From NCBI GenBank assembly GCA_963701435.1, contig CAVPAL010000023.1, positions 930,001 through 994,000 on the forward strand: a stretch of 64,000 bases of DNA. The letters run 5' to 3'. The notes under the pieces were generated by a model. It was not told where the DNA came from. It was given only the letters and a program-made list of their open reading frames with translations, and made no database searches. The stretch comes from JAACFF01 sp963701435. GTDB lineage: Bacteria > Chloroflexota > Anaerolineae > Promineifilales > Promineifilaceae. Position numbers and translations under genes: made by a program. Below are positions 7,558 through 16,931 of the stretch, piece by piece (position 1 is the stretch's first letter; each line of letters starts with the position of its first letter).

Positions 7558-8781
7558 TCAACGTGACCACAGCGACACCGTATCGACCTGGAAGGTTTGA
7601 GGAACCACGTCAATCGGCTGCACTTCAACCAGTTTGTAGCCGGCCCCGGTCAGTTGTTTGCCATCCCGCGCCAGCGTCGCAATCTCTGAACTAATATAAA
7701 TAAGGCGCGCCGGCTTTAAGGCTCGCAGCCTGTCCATGACCGCAGCCGACAAGCCTTCTGAGGGCGGATTTACCACAACGAGATCAGGCGTGATTTCCAG
7801 GGCGGGCAAAATTTCTTCAGCCCAACCCTGATACAATGTTACGTTGTCGGTATGGTCGAGGTTAACGGCCGTATCCGCCACAGCATCGCCATTGACCTCC
7901 ACACACACAACCGCCTGCGCCTTCTCAGCCAAAAAAGCCGTCAGCAGCCCCACGCCGCTGTACAATTCCAGCACCGTTTCAGTTCCCTCTAAATTCGCAT
8001 ATGCCAGCAGCACATCCACAACTAACTCTGCGCCGGTCACGCTGGGCTGGAAAAAGCAGCCGGGAGACACGCGAAAATCACGCTCTTTGACCGTTTGCAG
8101 CAGATATGGATCCCCAATCAGGGAAGCGGCCGTTTTATCAGGCAGCACAATCGCCACCGATACCGGAAAATCTACTTCAAGCAGGGGCGGCTCAACCTGA
8201 TCAACCTCCAGCGCCGCCAGCATATCGCCACCCGCACCTACGCGCAGCGTCAGCTTACGCAAGCCGGGCAGCGCCAGATCGATATCTCGCCACAGCGCCA
8301 GTAAATCTGGATGCATAATTTCGCACGTTTCCAGCAGCATAATGCGCTGCAATTGGGGCGACCAGAGTCCAATGCCTCCTTCTGGCGTAGGGCTAAAACT
8401 CATGTCAAGGCGATAATGCCAGGGCGTGAGATTGGGCAGCGTGGGCAAAACGGACACATTTTTCAAGCCGCCAATGCGCTGTAACTGGTCAACCACGACG
8501 CTGTGCTTGGCGCGCAGTTGGGCGGCGTAGTTCATCTGTTGAAAGTGGCAGCCGCCGCAAACACCAAAATGCGGGCAGCGCGGCGGCGTACGGTCAGGCG
8601 ACGGCTTTAAAACCTCTACCAAATCAGCGCGTGCATACCGGTTTTTGCCCTGCTGAACGTTTACGCGCACTTTCTCACCCGGTATACCAAAAGGCACAAA
8701 AACAGGCCGTCCTTTTTTATCCCGGCCAACGGCCGTTCCCCCATGCGCCATACCGGTTAACTTGAGTGTAAAAATATCCAT
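7558..8781 (-). CDS. TrmA/RumA-like RNA methyltransferase homologue lacking the catalytic cysteine
   Basis: The fold is that of class I RNA m5U methyltransferases: an N-terminal TRAM-like domain, a 4Fe-4S site with C69-x5-C75-x2-C78 (CPHFGVCGGC), and the SAM motif LELYSGVGLLTAFLA. The active-site pieces are changed. DPPRxG is NPPSEG (338-343), and the nucleophile motif SCNPxTLARD reads SSEIATLARD, so the catalytic Cys is Ser365. The C-terminal HVE is QVD, which puts Asp at the general-base position. A normal Cys-adduct m5U mechanism is therefore unlikely; the protein may bind RNA, have another chemistry, or be degenerate. It is 407 residues from ATG 8781 (an upstream TTG at 8787 is possible) and is coupled to the 16S methyltransferase that follows. 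Confidence 0.82.
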   Translation of the reverse strand: MDIFTLKLTGMAHGGTAVGRDKKGRPVFVPFGIPGEKVRVNVQQGKNRYARADLVEVLKPSPDRTPPRCPHFGVCGGCHFQQMNYAAQLRAKHSVVVDQLQRIGGLKNVSVLPTLPNLTPWHYRLDMSFSPTPEGGIGLWSPQLQRIMLLETCEIMHPDLLALWRDIDLALPGLRKLTLRVGAGGDMLAALEVDQVEPPLLEVDFPVSVAIVLPDKTAASLIGDPYLLQTVKERDFRVSPGCFFQPSVTGAELVVDVLLAYANLEGTETVLELYSGVGLLTAFLAEKAQAVVCVEVNGDAVADTAVNLDHTDNVTLYQGWAEEILPALEITPDLVVVNPPSEGLSAAVMDRLRALKPARLIYISSEIATLARDGKQLTGAGYKLVEVQPIDVVPQTFQVDTVSLWSR

Positions 8782-8874
8782 TTGCAAAACACACTATTCA
8801 GCAGCCCCAAAATCTGACACGTACACCGCGAAATAGAAGTCACTTATTCGTATCATTCGTGTCGAAAACCGATT

Positions 8875-9498
8875 TTAAAATCTCCCCGTGGCGATCAACA
8901 TCGTAAATGAGGCAATAAACCAATGAATGAGCCAGGGATAAACAAAAGATTGGGTTTGCCAGGCCACAAAACCAAACGCCGCACCGCCAAAGATCGTACT
9001 CAGCGTTTCAACTTCAGGTTTGCCCAGGTGCATGAACGCAAACGGAACCGCCTGCAAAAAAATGGCCGGACCCGGTCCAAAATAACGCGCAAATGCAAAC
9101 AACACAAAACCGCGCCACATAAACTCCCAGGCAAACAGCTCTACCCCATTCAAAAAGAGCAGTCGACCCACCGAATCAGGCGCCTTTTCAACGTAATATT
9201 GCTGCATACCGGCGCTGCGCGCGATAAACCATAAAATAATCGCCATGCCCACGCAGCCCGCAAGCGTATAAATCAGCCCGAGCCGCCAGTTGCCCAATTG
9301 AAATCCGTAATCTTTGGGCGAATCTCGAAACAGCAGCAAGATTATCAGCATCGGGATGATGAAATAAAAAATGAAGCGGTCATATGCTTTTGTGCCGGTA
9401 ATGCGGTGATTGTAATAATCCAGCATCGGTACGAAGGTGCTGTAAATGATCAAAAAGGTTAGTTTGAGGTCAAAGGTGACGCCGCCAATCGTTATCAT
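8875..9498 (-). CDS. CPBP-family intramembrane metalloprotease
   Basis: A 207-residue protein with about 6-7 hydrophobic segments. The CPBP/Abi signatures are present: AWEFMWRGFVLF (the Glu...Arg motif; only one Glu of the usual EE pair is seen), FAFMHLGK (FxxxH) and a late His in YPWLIHWFIA. The family includes CAAX-type prenyl proteases and bacteriocin self-immunity proteins; no substrate can be assigned here. It sits alone on the minus strand with no clear operon partner. Confidence 0.82.
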   Translation of the reverse strand: MITIGGVTFDLKLTFLIIYSTFVPMLDYYNHRITGTKAYDRFIFYFIIPMLIILLLFRDSPKDYGFQLGNWRLGLIYTLAGCVGMAIILWFIARSAGMQQYYVEKAPDSVGRLLFLNGVELFAWEFMWRGFVLFAFARYFGPGPAIFLQAVPFAFMHLGKPEVETLSTIFGGAAFGFVAWQTQSFVYPWLIHWFIASFTMLIATGRF

Positions 9499-9511
9499 GG
9501 GGTGATTATAA

Positions 9512-9546
9512 CAAAAAACGTGCCTGTGCTATGCAGCAGGCACGTT
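9512..9546 (-). terminator. Intrinsic terminator after the SWIM protein gene
   Basis: A stem CAGGCACGT / ACGTGCCTG (9537-9545 with 9518-9526) is followed on the minus strand by TTTTTTG. It serves the gene ending at 9572. Confidence 0.8.
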
Positions 9547-9571
9547 CTTCATGATTCAAACGGAAATAAAT

Positions 9572-9817
9572 TTAAGCTGGGATGCCCATCTCGACCATAT
9601 CGACCAATACACGCTCTAACGCCATGGTATGACTACACACGCCACGGGAAGCAAAAAAGTCACAATCACAGGCCCATTGGCCGCGATCATAACCAACTTG
9701 ATGCACTCGATCATTTTCCCCTCGAAGCGTCGCGTTTAGCGTCTCAAATTGAATGCGCTCACGTTCTTCTGCGTAAAACTTCGCTTTTTCAATTTTGCCT
9801 ATCATCCCATAGTCCAT
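9572..9817 (-). CDS. Stand-alone SWIM zinc-finger mini-protein
   Basis: An 81-residue protein whose centre (WACDCDFFASRGVCSHTMALER) fits the SWIM signature CxC...CxH: a zinc-binding module usually found in SWI2/SNF2 helicases, MULE transposases and plant FAR1 proteins, where it binds DNA or proteins. Here it is almost the entire protein: about 45 N-terminal residues of charged helix, then the finger, then a short tail. It has its own terminator (9512-9546) and is preceded by the terminator region of the glycosyltransferase operon. It may be an adaptor or nucleic-acid-binding factor; the role is unknown. Confidence 0.8.
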   Translation of the reverse strand: MDYGMIGKIEKAKFYAEERERIQFETLNATLRGENDRVHQVGYDRGQWACDCDFFASRGVCSHTMALERVLVDMVEMGIPA

Positions 9818-9880
9818 TTTTCACATCTCCTCTGATGTTTTGCCGGCTTTTTATAAAAAACAAAAAACACCGGCTGCAGA

Positions 9881-9911
9881 AAATGAAAACGCACGCAAAA
9901 TTGCGTGCGCT
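9881..9911 (-). terminator. Terminator downstream of the glycosyltransferase operon
   Basis: A GC-rich hairpin (GCGCACGCAA / TTGCGTGCG around 9889-9911) is followed on the minus strand by a T-rich stretch. A second, weaker GCCGG/CCGGC inverted repeat lies at 9842-9874. Nothing else was seen in 9818-10034. Confidence 0.65.
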
Positions 9912-10034
9912 AAAAACCTTTTTTGATTGTGGATTTCGATGATTTAACATCCATGTTCAAAGTATACAATACATAAAAGAAGTGTCAACGCAAAAAAACG
10001 ATGCTTTGCCTACGAATTTGAATTTAGCAAGCGT

Positions 10035-12308
10035 TCACTTATCATTTTGCACACGAACACCGGCCAAAAGCACGCGATCGTCCAGCCAATGACCATCTTC
10101 CGCCACCAGATTCAAGCGTTTTTCGCTGCCGGTTTCTTCCAGCGCAATTTGTATTTGGTAGGGTCCAGCCGGTAAATCTGGCGGCACAAACAGGTTTTGC
10201 GTGTCTTCAACAAGGTCGCCCGCAAACCATGCTGTCGTCGGTAAACGGCCGTCTCCCGGAACCGATTCCCGCGTTTGCACAACCTGCCCGGCCTCATTCA
10301 GCAGGCGAATTTGCACATAATAATCACCGGGCGCATCCTGCAGCGCTTCCCAAAACAACGTCAGCCCCAACACATCACCCGGCATGAGCAGGCGCTCATT
10401 ATAGGCGTATCCCGCCAGTCGAATTTTATCCTCAAAATTTAAGGTCTGTGGATTGGGAATTATTTGTTCAACTCCGCCTGGCTCCAGGCTGATTTGGCCC
10501 AGAGGAAAAGCGTCACCTAACAAACGGCCGTCAGAATCCGTCACAGCCAGGCGATACCCCTCACCGGGCGCATAAAACCCGACGCTGAGCGCGGCCTCTG
10601 CCGGAACATAGGCAGTTTCCGGCAAGTAGAGGCGCACCGTTTCCTTAAAACGGTTACCGGCCTCCCATTGGCTGCTGGGGAAATGTCCCAAACCGGGGTG
10701 CGTGTCCCGCTGCGCCGCCAGCGTACCGGCTTCATCTATCAAGTGTACAAACAGCAAATAATCACCCGGCGGTTTAGCGGTAACTTCCCAAAACAAGTCC
10801 ACATCCACAAATCCGCTCGGCTGCAAGCTGCCTGCGCTGACATTATAGCCAAGCAGTTCAATGAAATTATCGAAGCGGACATTAGACTTGTTGGGCACGG
10901 CCGTATCCGCTGCCAACTGCTGCGGACGTGCAAAAGCAGGCTGTAAAAAGCCAAACAACGCCACAAGCGCCAGGACAAACAGCCCCAGACTCACCAAAAC
11001 AGAAAGAACGATGCCTGCCGGCCGCTCGTTCGCAGTTTGTTGTCGCTTTCCAAAGAGCGTCGGCCAGCGCGTCAGGCCATAAAAAAGCAGCAGCGCCAGC
11101 GACGGCAGTGCAGGAAAGAAAAAACGTCCCATTGGTCCGGCCGGACTGACCAGCAAATAGTTAAAAATGACGCCAAAAAACAAAACCACATTCAGAATCA
11201 ACACCAGCAAACCGGCGCCAATGTCACGCAGTTCTACCCATTGACGGCGCAGCAGCGGAAGGAGCAGCCCCGCCAGCGCGAAAACGGCCGTCCACCATAA
11301 CAAATCATAAACTGGTTGGGGCAGCGGAATCTGTCCATACCCAAATCGGCCCCACAAACTCGTCCATACATACGGCAGCTCATACAAAGCCACGCCCCAG
11401 CTTTCGGCCGGGTCACGCACGCCCCACAGCTCAGTCAGGCGCTGGAAACCGGTCGGTTCGCCGTAAAGCATCTGGTTGCGCGCAAACCACCAGCCGGCCA
11501 ACAGCGCCGCCACAAACAGGCTCAAAACCCCCACGACCAGCCATTCTTTCCACTGCCGCCTGCGCCACGCGACCCAGGTAACGCTAAAGGCAATCGTCAA
11601 GCCGATGGCAGCCAAATTAAACTTGCTCAGCAGCGCCAGCGCATAGAGCGCGCCCAAAACAAAGCCCCAACGCGGCCGCAAACCGTGTGGATCGCGCAGC
11701 AGGCGCACACAGCCCAGCGTAACGGCCGCACCCGCAAAAGCAGCGATGACGTCATTATTGATTGCGCCGGCCATGTAGAGGAACATCGGATTAAACGCGA
11801 CAATCGCCGCGCCGCCAACCGCCAGAAACGGCCGTTTCGGCCAGATGGCGCGCCCAATCAACCACGTCAGCAACACAGTCCCCGCCCCAATCAACACATT
11901 CACAGCCCGCGCCAGATGCGCCGCCAACGCTTCCCCCGCCCAGGGAAAATTCTCATCCGGCAAATGCAAATATTGGTTTTTGTTGTCGGCCCCAATATCC
12001 CAATAACGATACGCCCAAAACGGGTTTCTGGGCGGCTCATAACAGATATCCCGCCCCGTCTCAACCCAAGCAGTCGCCGCAGCCGCCAGCGCATAATAGA
12101 GCGGCGGGTGGTGACCCTGGGCGCTGCAGCCGACATCACCCTGCACCGGCAGCGCCTGGCGCTCAACGATGTGGCGCACAAAACGATAATGGCGCAGTTC
12201 GTCCGTCGCTTCGTGCAGCGGATTAACCACGCTGTAGGCAAGGCTGAGCATAAAAAATGCCGCCAATATCAGGGCAATCGCCCATTTTGCACGCCGTTCT
12301 GTTTCCAA
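10035..12308 (-). CDS. GT39-like polytopic membrane glycosyltransferase with C-terminal beta domain
   Basis: A 757-residue membrane protein with about 10-12 transmembrane segments in the first 470 residues and an extracytoplasmic, beta-rich C-terminal region of about 280 residues. Early residues NPLHEATDELRHYRF carry the acidic motif expected in the first loop of GT-C enzymes, which use lipid-phosphate sugars as donors. The C-terminal part holds two similar jelly-roll-like units (each with a 'FDNFIELLGY' or 'FEDKIRLAGY' start and a 'PGDYL.FV.L.DEAG' or 'PGDYYVQIRLLNEAG' core), so it looks like an internal duplication. The start is TTG 12308 with GGAG upstream, 3 bases after the previous stop. 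Donor and acceptor unknown. Confidence 0.8.
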   Translation of the reverse strand: METERRAKWAIALILAAFFMLSLAYSVVNPLHEATDELRHYRFVRHIVERQALPVQGDVGCSAQGHHPPLYYALAAAATAWVETGRDICYEPPRNPFWAYRYWDIGADNKNQYLHLPDENFPWAGEALAAHLARAVNVLIGAGTVLLTWLIGRAIWPKRPFLAVGGAAIVAFNPMFLYMAGAINNDVIAAFAGAAVTLGCVRLLRDPHGLRPRWGFVLGALYALALLSKFNLAAIGLTIAFSVTWVAWRRRQWKEWLVVGVLSLFVAALLAGWWFARNQMLYGEPTGFQRLTELWGVRDPAESWGVALYELPYVWTSLWGRFGYGQIPLPQPVYDLLWWTAVFALAGLLLPLLRRQWVELRDIGAGLLVLILNVVLFFGVIFNYLLVSPAGPMGRFFFPALPSLALLLFYGLTRWPTLFGKRQQTANERPAGIVLSVLVSLGLFVLALVALFGFLQPAFARPQQLAADTAVPNKSNVRFDNFIELLGYNVSAGSLQPSGFVDVDLFWEVTAKPPGDYLLFVHLIDEAGTLAAQRDTHPGLGHFPSSQWEAGNRFKETVRLYLPETAYVPAEAALSVGFYAPGEGYRLAVTDSDGRLLGDAFPLGQISLEPGGVEQIIPNPQTLNFEDKIRLAGYAYNERLLMPGDVLGLTLFWEALQDAPGDYYVQIRLLNEAGQVVQTRESVPGDGRLPTTAWFAGDLVEDTQNLFVPPDLPAGPYQIQIALEETGSEKRLNLVAEDGHWLDDRVLLAGVRVQNDK

Positions 12309-12311
12309 AAA

Positions 12312-14318
12312 TTACTCCAAACGAATCTGATCCTGCCCTTCCTGAGTCAAGATCCGCGCGCCGGTCATCGGATCATACAAACCGAATACGGCCGTAACCT
12401 CTCCCGAATCCGGCGGCGCAGGCAGAAAATGCCGCTGAATGAATAAATCACCCGGCTGTAACGTCGCCGGATCGACCCACAAACCATCATCTCCTGCCAG
12501 GAAATTGCCGTTTGTATCCTGTAATTGGGCAAAAACATAGAGACGCGGCCCGGAATAAACACCCGGCGGCGGCGGGTTGCTGATCAACGGCATGACGGGA
12601 AGCTGCAGCGGTTCCCCTACTTCCCAGCCCAATTCGACCACGCCGCTTTCAGGATCATATGTCGATAAAACCGAGCACAGTCCATTTTCAAAACAGATGG
12701 GAGCGTGCTGCGCGAGAACGGCCGTTACCCGATTCAACTGATATGCGCCAATCCCATCCACATCAGGCAGGCGCTCAAAACTGTTTGCATAGGGCGAATC
12801 CACATCCGGAGAACCGCTAAAACTCACATTCGGCCGCAGCAGCAGCGCCCGCTCCGGATTATACCAGCGCGGGACAGCGGCGCGTCCCGCCGCCAGGTCT
12901 GTTTCCAGCGCGAGCTTATCCCATGGCCCGGCCAAAAGGCCGGTAATGCCAAAATCATTTAATTCGGGGTTGGCGTTTAAATACGCTGCGGCTGCGGCGA
13001 TGTCTGCCCGGTAAAGGAAACGCACCATGCCGCGCTGCGGCCAATCGCGGAAATAAGCGGGCAGATCGCGCCACGCTACCGAAATGATTAGCAGCAGCCC
13101 CATTATTGCCGCTGCTTGTGTGGGAGACGGCCGTTTCCAGCGCCAGCTTTGGCGTCCAACCCACCAGACAGGCAGCGCCGCCAGAATATAAACAGCCGGC
13201 TGCGCCAGAATCGTATGTCCCAGGCTGGCGGGCGGCACGCTAATAAAAGCAGGTGCGATTCCCGCCAACCACCACAGCAGCAAAAACGCGGCGCTCAACG
13301 AAGCGGTTTCTATTTTGCGATCTGGCGGCGCCCGCCGGGAAAAAAATCTACCAAGCCAGGCCCCCAACGGTTTCAACGCTAACCACATCGCCATCAATGC
13401 GCCGCCCCAGAAAAACAGCGCGCCCACAGACCCAAACAGAGGACGATGTGGAATATTGTACAGCCACTCGTCATCCCCATCAGCGTGGAACATGCTCAAG
13501 GTGATGCGGATATGCTCACCCAGCAGATCGAAATTGCCCGTGCGCGCTTCCAGCAGCGGCGCCGCCAGTTCCGCAACCCGCGCCTCAGATTCCGGCTGAC
13601 CGCTCAACGTCACCAGCAGCGGAACTGCCAGCAAAGACGCAACTGCGGTCATCAACAGCAAACCGCGCCAATGCCGCCGCAATTTATGGCGCGCAAACAG
13701 CAGCAAATAGACACAAAATGCCAGCAAAATGAGCGGGACGCCCCGGCTGGCAAAATATGTATAAAACCCAAGTCCCATAAACAGCCCCGCTAATACGAAA
13801 CTAGTGCGGGACGTGCGGCCCGGCTCACCCATTTCAAATCCCTGCAAAAAGAAATAAAAGGTCAATAAAGCAAAAAACGGCAGCGAAATATGGCGAATGC
13901 CGGTGCGCGAATACATTAATGACCAGAAACTGAAAGTCAGGGCAGCCGCGGCTGCCAATCCGACCGGAATGTTAAACAATCGACGTCCAACGAGGTAAGT
14001 CAACGGGATGGTCAGCGCGCCCAAAATCACCGAGAGCCAGCGAATGCCGGCCACGCCTGGCCCAAACAGGCCCAGCATAACGGCGTTCATGGCGTGGTAG
14101 AGCGCCTCATGGCCTGACGCGTCGGGATAATAAACCACCAGGTCACCGTCCAAAACCTTTTGTGAAATGACCAGGGAGTTGATCAACTCGTCGTCCCGCC
14201 AGCCGGGCGGCGCGCTGTCCAAATGCCAGAGACGCAAAAAGAGCGCCAGCACAGTTAAACCCAACACCAAAAGCGGCGCCAGACGCGTCAGGCGGGAATT
14301 AGAGGGTTGGGCTGTCAT
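12312..14318 (-). CDS. GT39-family membrane glycosyltransferase
   Basis: A 668-residue integral membrane protein of the PMT/ArnT type, predicted to transfer a sugar from a polyprenyl-phosphate carrier on the outer face of the membrane. The first extracytoplasmic loop has PPGWRDDELIN, the acidic pair expected for GT39 catalysis. About 11 hydrophobic segments follow, then a soluble C-terminal domain of about 200 residues. ATG 14318 overlaps the upstream stop by four bases (ATGA), and the downstream gene starts 3 bases after this stop, so it is the middle gene of a three-gene operon. Confidence 0.85.
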   Translation of the reverse strand: MTAQPSNSRLTRLAPLLVLGLTVLALFLRLWHLDSAPPGWRDDELINSLVISQKVLDGDLVVYYPDASGHEALYHAMNAVMLGLFGPGVAGIRWLSVILGALTIPLTYLVGRRLFNIPVGLAAAAALTFSFWSLMYSRTGIRHISLPFFALLTFYFFLQGFEMGEPGRTSRTSFVLAGLFMGLGFYTYFASRGVPLILLAFCVYLLLFARHKLRRHWRGLLLMTAVASLLAVPLLVTLSGQPESEARVAELAAPLLEARTGNFDLLGEHIRITLSMFHADGDDEWLYNIPHRPLFGSVGALFFWGGALMAMWLALKPLGAWLGRFFSRRAPPDRKIETASLSAAFLLLWWLAGIAPAFISVPPASLGHTILAQPAVYILAALPVWWVGRQSWRWKRPSPTQAAAIMGLLLIISVAWRDLPAYFRDWPQRGMVRFLYRADIAAAAAYLNANPELNDFGITGLLAGPWDKLALETDLAAGRAAVPRWYNPERALLLRPNVSFSGSPDVDSPYANSFERLPDVDGIGAYQLNRVTAVLAQHAPICFENGLCSVLSTYDPESGVVELGWEVGEPLQLPVMPLISNPPPPGVYSGPRLYVFAQLQDTNGNFLAGDDGLWVDPATLQPGDLFIQRHFLPAPPDSGEVTAVFGLYDPMTGARILTQEGQDQIRLE

Positions 14319-16345
14319 GGCGTCACTTCCACAGTCGTGAGGGTTAATACATTATTGGCGTTTTCCGGCGCGATTAACGGTATCCGCACGCCATCATTTT
14401 GGGTATAGATTCCAATCGCCAGCGGATAATCGCCAACGGTCGTTTCCTCCGGCAGCACAATTTCATGCAGTTGCAAAAACATTGCGCCGCTCTGCCAGGA
14501 CTCGCCGGGCGCGCCGAGCAAATCTATCTGCACAATGGGCGCGCCATCTGGTCCCAAAATATGGGTAAAGAAAACGGCGTCCGGCAACGGCCGTTCTACC
14601 TGCCACCACGTCACCAATCGCACCACACCCCCGGACGCGGCCTGCGGCGTTTGTAAATCGAAGCCGCGCAGGGCGACGCCATGCGCCCACTGCGCCTCAA
14701 ACGGCGTAAATCGGCCGGCCCAATCGGCCTGCACAGCAGCTTGGTCGAGGGTATATATTTCCAGTGGCCGGTCGCGATCATTTGCACGCAGCGGCAGCGT
14801 TTTCGTCAGGTCAGCGGCGCCGAAATAAGTTTGCAGCGCAGCAGGCAGCGGCGTAAAGCCGGGCAGCAGCAGTGTGCTTTGCGGCGCGTCAGGCAGCAGC
14901 AAGCTGCTGCGCGCATCAAACCAATGTACATTAACCCTCGGATTACGCAGGCGCATTGCAGCCAGCGCCGGCGTGTGGAACTGCCCCGGCGTGATGGTAG
15001 AAACGGCCGCTGCGCCGTCCACATATTGGTTCAAATAATCCATCGCGGCCATCATTGTGGTTTCATATTGCACACGCGTTTCGGGGTGATTGGCCCAGGT
15101 CACAAAATAATCACGCATGGTAAATACGGCCGTGCCAAAAAATAACAACATCACAGCCAGGCGCGCCCACCAGCGCTGCGCAAGCGGTTCGCCGCCCAAC
15201 GCAAGCCGCCCAATCGCTGCGAGCGCCAGCGCCGGAAATAAATACAATACGGGCTGCAAACCAATCGCCTGAGTCATGGACAGTTCCGGCCCGGTGATGA
15301 GCACGGGGGCAAGTCCCAACAGCAGCCAGACAAGCGCCAGGAAACTGCCCGTCGCGATTTGCCAGCGGCGCGCCTGACGGCGCGGCCATGCCTGCCACAA
15401 GGCCACACCGAGACCAGCAAGAAACAAAACACCCATGAGCGGCCCCAGAAACGGCCGTCCCGCCAGGTTATAACGCCATGCGGAATCTCCTTCCAGGAAA
15501 AACAGGCCCAAACTGCCGCCGGCGTTGGTAAGCAAAGGGTTCCAATCACCTGCAGCCAGCGCTGTCAGCGGCGCTGCAAGCTGTCGGACGCGCAGTTCCG
15601 CCGCAGGATGGGCTTGCAAATAAATCAGCAGCGGCGCCGCAGTCAAAAGCATCAACAATAGCAGCATGCCAACCCGGCGCCCCAGTCGGTTTATTTTGTG
15701 AGCAAATGCACTGCGGCGCTGCCAATTCCAGAAATAACCGGCCGCCAGCGGGAAAACCAGCCACATGGCGCGCGCCGGCATGTAGGTGTAGAAGCTCAGG
15801 CCAAGCAAGATACCTGCGGCGGCAAAAGGCCATACGGCCGCCAAACGCGTTCCATTTTGCGGACGCGCGGTGCGCTCCAGGCCGCGCCAGAAAAGCAGCA
15901 GCGCCAGCACAAACAGGGCCGGCAGGGTCACCGAGCGCAGCATCTGGCGCGCTGACATCAAGGGCCAGAAAGCAACCGCCATGCCCGCCGCTGTGAGCAG
16001 CGCTGTGTTCGTGTCAAAGGCGCGGCGTACCCAGGCAGCCAGCGCGGCGAGTGTAATAAGACTGAAGAATACGGCCGTTACCCGCCCTGCCAGGATGGTT
16101 GGCCCCACGAAGCGCATTAAAACGGCTGTGGCATAATCAAACAAAGGTTCACGGCCGTAACCAATTGTAAAGTAAATTTCGCGCGCGCCCTGCACAATTT
16201 GCCAGGCCGTAATACCATGATCCGCTTCGTCATGGGTTAGACCCGGGGGCGCTTCCAGCAGCAGGATTAGACGTAGGGCAACGGCCGTTAACAAAATCAA
16301 CAGCATCCATCTAATCCAGCGCCGATCATTTATGCCAGTTTTCAT
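14315..16345 (-). CDS. GT39-family membrane glycosyltransferase
   Basis: A 676-residue GT-C-fold membrane protein, first in a three-gene glycosyltransferase operon. The first loop reads PPGLTHDEADHG, the same motif as in the protein at 18330-20339, so the two are close paralogues. It has about 11 transmembrane segments and a C-terminal soluble domain. I place the start at ATG 16345 (MKTGINDRRW). The longer reading frame up to 16441 would run through the terminator of the ribosomal-protein operon and would add an uncharacteristic N-terminus. Donor and acceptor are not known; protein or cell-surface polymer glycosylation is likely. Confidence 0.83.
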   Translation of the reverse strand: MKTGINDRRWIRWMLLILLTAVALRLILLLEAPPGLTHDEADHGITAWQIVQGAREIYFTIGYGREPLFDYATAVLMRFVGPTILAGRVTAVFFSLITLAALAAWVRRAFDTNTALLTAAGMAVAFWPLMSARQMLRSVTLPALFVLALLLFWRGLERTARPQNGTRLAAVWPFAAAGILLGLSFYTYMPARAMWLVFPLAAGYFWNWQRRSAFAHKINRLGRRVGMLLLLMLLTAAPLLIYLQAHPAAELRVRQLAAPLTALAAGDWNPLLTNAGGSLGLFFLEGDSAWRYNLAGRPFLGPLMGVLFLAGLGVALWQAWPRRQARRWQIATGSFLALVWLLLGLAPVLITGPELSMTQAIGLQPVLYLFPALALAAIGRLALGGEPLAQRWWARLAVMLLFFGTAVFTMRDYFVTWANHPETRVQYETTMMAAMDYLNQYVDGAAAVSTITPGQFHTPALAAMRLRNPRVNVHWFDARSSLLLPDAPQSTLLLPGFTPLPAALQTYFGAADLTKTLPLRANDRDRPLEIYTLDQAAVQADWAGRFTPFEAQWAHGVALRGFDLQTPQAASGGVVRLVTWWQVERPLPDAVFFTHILGPDGAPIVQIDLLGAPGESWQSGAMFLQLHEIVLPEETTVGDYPLAIGIYTQNDGVRIPLIAPENANNVLTLTTVEVTP

Positions 16346-16421
16346 ACCAAAGAGCGGATAATACTGAAAGGCAGAGGGAGCGACAACTACACTAAACCAA
16401 CGCTCAAGCGCTGATTTGCAA

Positions 16422-16461
16422 CCCAAAATAAAACGCCACACTTAAAACAAGCGTGGCGTTT
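16422..16461 (-). terminator. Terminator of the infC-rpmI-rplT operon
   Basis: A perfect 9-bp stem (AAACGCCAC / GTGGCGTTT, 16431-16439 with 16453-16461) is followed on the minus strand by TTTTATTTTGG, 25 bases past the rplT stop. Confidence 0.85.
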
Positions 16462-16487
16462 CACAAATTTTGAGGGTGTGCCAATAG

Positions 16488-16844
16488 TTAAGCGGCCAAA
16501 GCCTCTTTCGCAATATTGACAACTGCTGTGAAAGCAGCTTCGTCGCGCACGGCCAGGTCGGCCATGACTTTACGATCAAGCTGCACGTTGGCCAGCTTCA
16601 AACCATGAATAAACTGGCTGTAGCTGATGCCGTTCATTCGCGCGGCCGCGTTAATACGCGCAATCCATAAGCGACGGAAATCACGACGACGTTGACGCCG
16701 GTCCCGGTAGGCATACCAGTAGGACTTCATCATCGACTCGTTGGCCCTGCGGAACAGCTTGCTGCGTGTTCCCCACTGGCCTTTGGTCATACTAATTATT
16801 TTTTTATGACGACGTTGGGTTACAAACCCACCTTTTACTCGCAT
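16488..16844 (-). CDS. rplT: Large-subunit ribosomal protein bL20
   Basis: A 118-residue basic protein of normal family length, needed for early 50S assembly through 23S rRNA binding. It starts MRVKGGFVTQRRHKKI, followed by the very basic helix RDRRQRRRDFRRLWI.RINAA and the ISYSQFIHGLKLANV motif typical of bL20. It is the last gene of infC-rpmI-rplT, a classic conserved order, and has a terminator directly downstream. In Firmicutes and enterobacteria L20 represses this operon; whether it does so here is not visible from this gene alone. Confidence 0.98.
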   Translation of the reverse strand: MRVKGGFVTQRRHKKIISMTKGQWGTRSKLFRRANESMMKSYWYAYRDRRQRRRDFRRLWIARINAAARMNGISYSQFIHGLKLANVQLDRKVMADLAVRDEAAFTAVVNIAKEALAA

Positions 16845-16931
16845 TGTTTTTTACCTCGCATTTCTCGGAGCCTGGACACTCAAGCGTGATCGCCAAGGCC
16901 AGGCAGCGAATTAAAACAAATCACCAATAAT

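Noticed and set aside
9502..9942. 146-residue plus-strand frame over the SWIM gene
   Set aside because: It runs antisense through a coherent zinc-finger gene and two terminators and has no recognisable sequence or ribosome site.
11316..12446. Long plus-strand frame (376 residues) opposite the GT39 gene
   Set aside because: Composition (Arg/Gln/Pro-rich) is that of an antisense shadow; the minus-strand protein has clear transmembrane and GT39 features.
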